Program-made: the position numbers and the translations under genes | Shown here: positions 61,866-64,000 of the stretch, piece after piece | Layout: each line of letters begins with the position of its first letter | How positions within the stretch are numbered: position 1 is the first letter of the stretch | Origin: Pseudomonas sp. MRSN 12121 | GTDB lineage: Bacteria; Pseudomonadota; Gammaproteobacteria; Pseudomonadales; Pseudomonadaceae | Reading direction: 5' to 3' | Length of the DNA: 64,000 nt | Assembly (NCBI RefSeq): GCF_000931465.1 | Contig: NZ_CP010892.1 | Location: 1,116,001 to 1,180,000 of the forward strand | Notes under the pieces: model-generated | The model's database searches: none | Seen by the model: only the letters and a program-made list of their open reading frames with translations | What the model was told of the DNA's origin: nothing

Positions 61866-62642
61866 ATGAAGAAACTCCCCCTCATCAGTGCCCTGGCCTT
61901 GAGCCTGCTGGCGTGCAGCAGCCTGTTCGCCGCCGAGAAAACCCTGCGCATCGGCATCGAGGCGGCTTATCCGCCGTTCGCCTCGAAAACCGACAAGGGC
62001 GAGATCGTCGGTTTCGACTACGACATCGGCAATGCCTTGTGCGCACAGATGCAGGTCAAGTGCGTATGGGTCGAGGGTGAATTCGACGGCCTGATTCCTT
62101 CGTTGAAGGTGAAGAAGATCGACCTGGCGCTGTCGTCGATGACCATCAACGAAGACCGCAAGAAGTCGGTCGACTTCACCCACAAGTATTACTTCACCTC
62201 CTCGCGGCTGGTGATGAAGGAAGGCGCGACGGTCGATGACCAGTACGCCAGCCTCAAGGGCAAGAATGTCGGGGTGCAGCGGGCGACCACCACCGACCGC
62301 TACGCCACCGAGGTGTTCGAGCCCAAGGGCATCAACGTCAAGCGCTACAGCAACAACGAAGAGATCTACATGGACCTGGCGGCCGGGCGCCTCGATGCGA
62401 TCTTCGCCGACACCATTCCGCTGAACGACTTCCTGTCGATGCCGCGAGGCAAGGGCTATGCGTTTGTCGGGCCGGAGCTGAAGGACCCGAAATACGTGGG
62501 CGAGGGTGCCGGGATCGCGGTGCGCAAGGGCAATACCGAGCTGGTCGGCCAGCTGAATGCCGCCATCGATGGCATTCGCGCCAGCGGCGAGTATCAGAAG
62601 ATTTCCGAGAAGTACTTCAAGTCCGATATCTACGGCGATTGA
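61866..62642 (+). CDS. Periplasmic basic amino acid-binding protein
   Basis: A 258-residue ABC-type solute-binding protein (SBP_bac_3). Signal peptide 1-22 (ending [11 protein letters not shown]; the AC could also act as a lipobox). Landmarks: [55 protein letters not shown] (landmark) and [16 protein letters not shown]. It resembles lysine/arginine/ornithine binders (ArgT/HisJ). Opposite dauR/dauA it matches the recalled P. aeruginosa PA3865-dauR-dauA region, so arginine (perhaps the D-form) is a likely ligand. No permease gene lies beside it here. Confidence 0.86.
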   Translation: MKKLPLISALALSLLACSSLFAAEKTLRIGIEAAYPPFASKTDKGEIVGFDYDIGNALCAQMQVKCVWVEGEFDGLIPSLKVKKIDLALSSMTINEDRKKSVDFTHKYYFTSSRLVMKEGATVDDQYASLKGKNVGVQRATTTDRYATEVFEPKGINVKRYSNNEEIYMDLAAGRLDAIFADTIPLNDFLSMPRGKGYAFVGPELKDPKYVGEGAGIAVRKGNTELVGQLNAAIDGIRASGEYQKISEKYFKSDIYGD

Positions 62643-62667
62643 TATCGTGCGGCGTTCGTGAGGACGC

Positions 62668-62745
62668 CATCGCGGGCAAGTCGGATCGCCGCCCGCTCGC
62701 TCCTACAGACGGTGTTGACCGTAGGAGCGAGGCTTGCCCGCGATG
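62668..62745. repeat. REPIN, class I with variant arm
   Basis: GCGGGCAAGTCGGATCGCCG variant arm, then GTAGGAGCGAGGCTTGCCCG. It separates the convergent binding-protein and dauR genes. Confidence 0.87.
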
Positions 62746-62759
62746 CTTTTCAGGGGCCT

Positions 62760-63386
62760 TCAGCCCTTCAATTCCTTCAGGTGCTTGTACACCGTCGCCC
62801 GTCCCATGTTCAGCACGTTGGCCACGTAGTTGGCGGCGCTTTTGCCCTTGAATGCGCCTTCGGCGTGCAGCGCCAGCACCAGTTCGCGCTTGTGTTCGCG
62901 GGTCAGCAGGTTCAGGCCCAGCTGGCGTTCGCGCAGCCAGTTGTGCAGGAAGGTGTTGATGCGCTCCTGCCAGTCGTCGCGAAACAGCGAGTCCGGTTGC
63001 GGGATCAGCTTGCTCGGCGAGAGGAACAGGTCCAGCGCCGCCTTGGCGTTCTCGAATAGTGAAATGTTCAGGTTGATGCACAGCACCGCCAACGGCTGGC
63101 CTTTGCCATCGCGCAACACGGTGCTGAGGCTGCGGATCTTCTGGCCGTCCCAGTTGAGCTTTTCATAAGGCCCGATGTTCCGTTCGTTGGCATCCTCGCC
63201 GAGCATGTCGTCCAGGGCCGCGTCGTCGCCCACCTCGCGCTTGGAGATGTTGTTGGCGATGTAGTCGATTTTCTGTGTGCGCAGATCGTGGAGCACCACC
63301 TCGGCATGGGGGAAGAACAGCGTGGCGATGGCATCGGCAATCGCCCGGAAGTTGTCCAGGGCAGGGTCCTGCGCGGGTGCGGTCAT
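62760..63386 (-). CDS. dauR: YheO-like PAS/HTH regulator DauR
   Basis: A 208-residue transcription factor: an N-terminal YheO-like PAS domain (about 10-125; HAEVVLHDLRTQKIDYIANNIS as landmark, GKGQPLAVLCINLNIS) and a C-terminal helix-turn-helix (KGKSAANYVANVLNMGRATVYKHLKE as landmark). In P. aeruginosa DauR represses the dauBAR operon and responds to D-arginine. Here it lies 87 bp downstream of dauA on the same strand, fitting an autoregulated operon. Confidence 0.85.
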   Translation of the reverse strand: MTAPAQDPALDNFRAIADAIATLFFPHAEVVLHDLRTQKIDYIANNISKREVGDDAALDDMLGEDANERNIGPYEKLNWDGQKIRSLSTVLRDGKGQPLAVLCINLNISLFENAKAALDLFLSPSKLIPQPDSLFRDDWQERINTFLHNWLRERQLGLNLLTREHKRELVLALHAEGAFKGKSAANYVANVLNMGRATVYKHLKELKG

Positions 63387-63472
63387 GGGGGATCTCCAGG
63401 CGGTGTCAGCGCCCTGCGGGGCAGGGCGCTGCGAGTGTGCCGCAATAGTCCGGGCGCGTCACCTGAGCGCGG

Positions 63473-64000
<528 letters not shown>

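Noticed and set aside
331..62745. CRISPR array suspected from many similar 20-30 bp units
   Set aside because: Units are dispersed one or two at a time in inverted pairs between genes, the pattern of REP/REPINs; no regular spacing and no cas genes.

Overview
The window is a 64 kb stretch of a GC-rich gammaproteobacterial chromosome. A complete alginate operon, fecIRA, a TseT-type type VI secretion (T6SS) effector cluster, the dau D-arginine genes and many Pseudomonas-type REP/REPIN repeats all point to Pseudomonas, most likely the P. fluorescens complex (chlororaphis/protegens-like). I cannot name the species from the sequence alone. No rRNA, tRNA, CRISPR array, insertion sequence or prophage was seen.

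Layout. 0-6.2 kb: the 3' end of an aromatic-acid-type MFS transporter, a SirB1-like protein, then an ldh-E1alpha-E1beta-E2 operon for branched-chain amino/keto acid oxidation, and yebG with a perfect LexA box. 6.5-12 kb: psiE, a DUF3509 protein, a serine transporter/serine dehydratase pair with a divergent DsdC-like LysR regulator, and a ribosome-hibernation-type protein. 12-18 kb: an AT-richer orphan ABC exporter, then fecA and fecR/fecI for ferric citrate uptake. 18-24 kb: dacB-type PBP4, an AraC regulator, a DMT transporter, a 2-hydroxyacid dehydrogenase and a LysR regulator. 24-29 kb: an Aae-like efflux operon (outer membrane factor, FUSC, DUF1656/AaeX, HlyD). 29-32.8 kb: two tandem Sel1-like lipoproteins, an SDR and a small membrane protein.

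33-38 kb is a T6SS effector island without the structural T6SS genes. On the + strand lie PAAR, TecT chaperone, co-chaperone, TseT nuclease and TsiT immunity. On the - strand, convergent, lies a second and apparently undescribed toxin: a GC-rich LysM-like delivery part joined to an AT-rich, glycine-rich membrane-active C-terminus, followed by two paralogous membrane proteins that look like a duplicated immunity gene.

38.4-55.4 kb is the complete 12-gene alginate operon on the - strand (algD-8-44-K-E-G-X-L-I-J-F-A). It is invaded by REP/REPIN elements at four places. One 148-bp REPIN lies inside the algE coding sequence, is read through in frame, and puts about 48 foreign residues between the start codon and the signal-peptide core. 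56-64 kb: yaaA, a degenerate polysaccharide deacetylase, a PIN-PhoH ATPase, moaCDE, a basic amino acid binding protein, and dauR plus the 3' part of dauA.

Highlights: the REPIN inside algE, the new toxin/double-immunity module, and an ABC exporter whose nucleotide-binding domain lacks almost the whole helical subdomain. All functional calls come from reading motifs and recalled family sequences; no database search was run.
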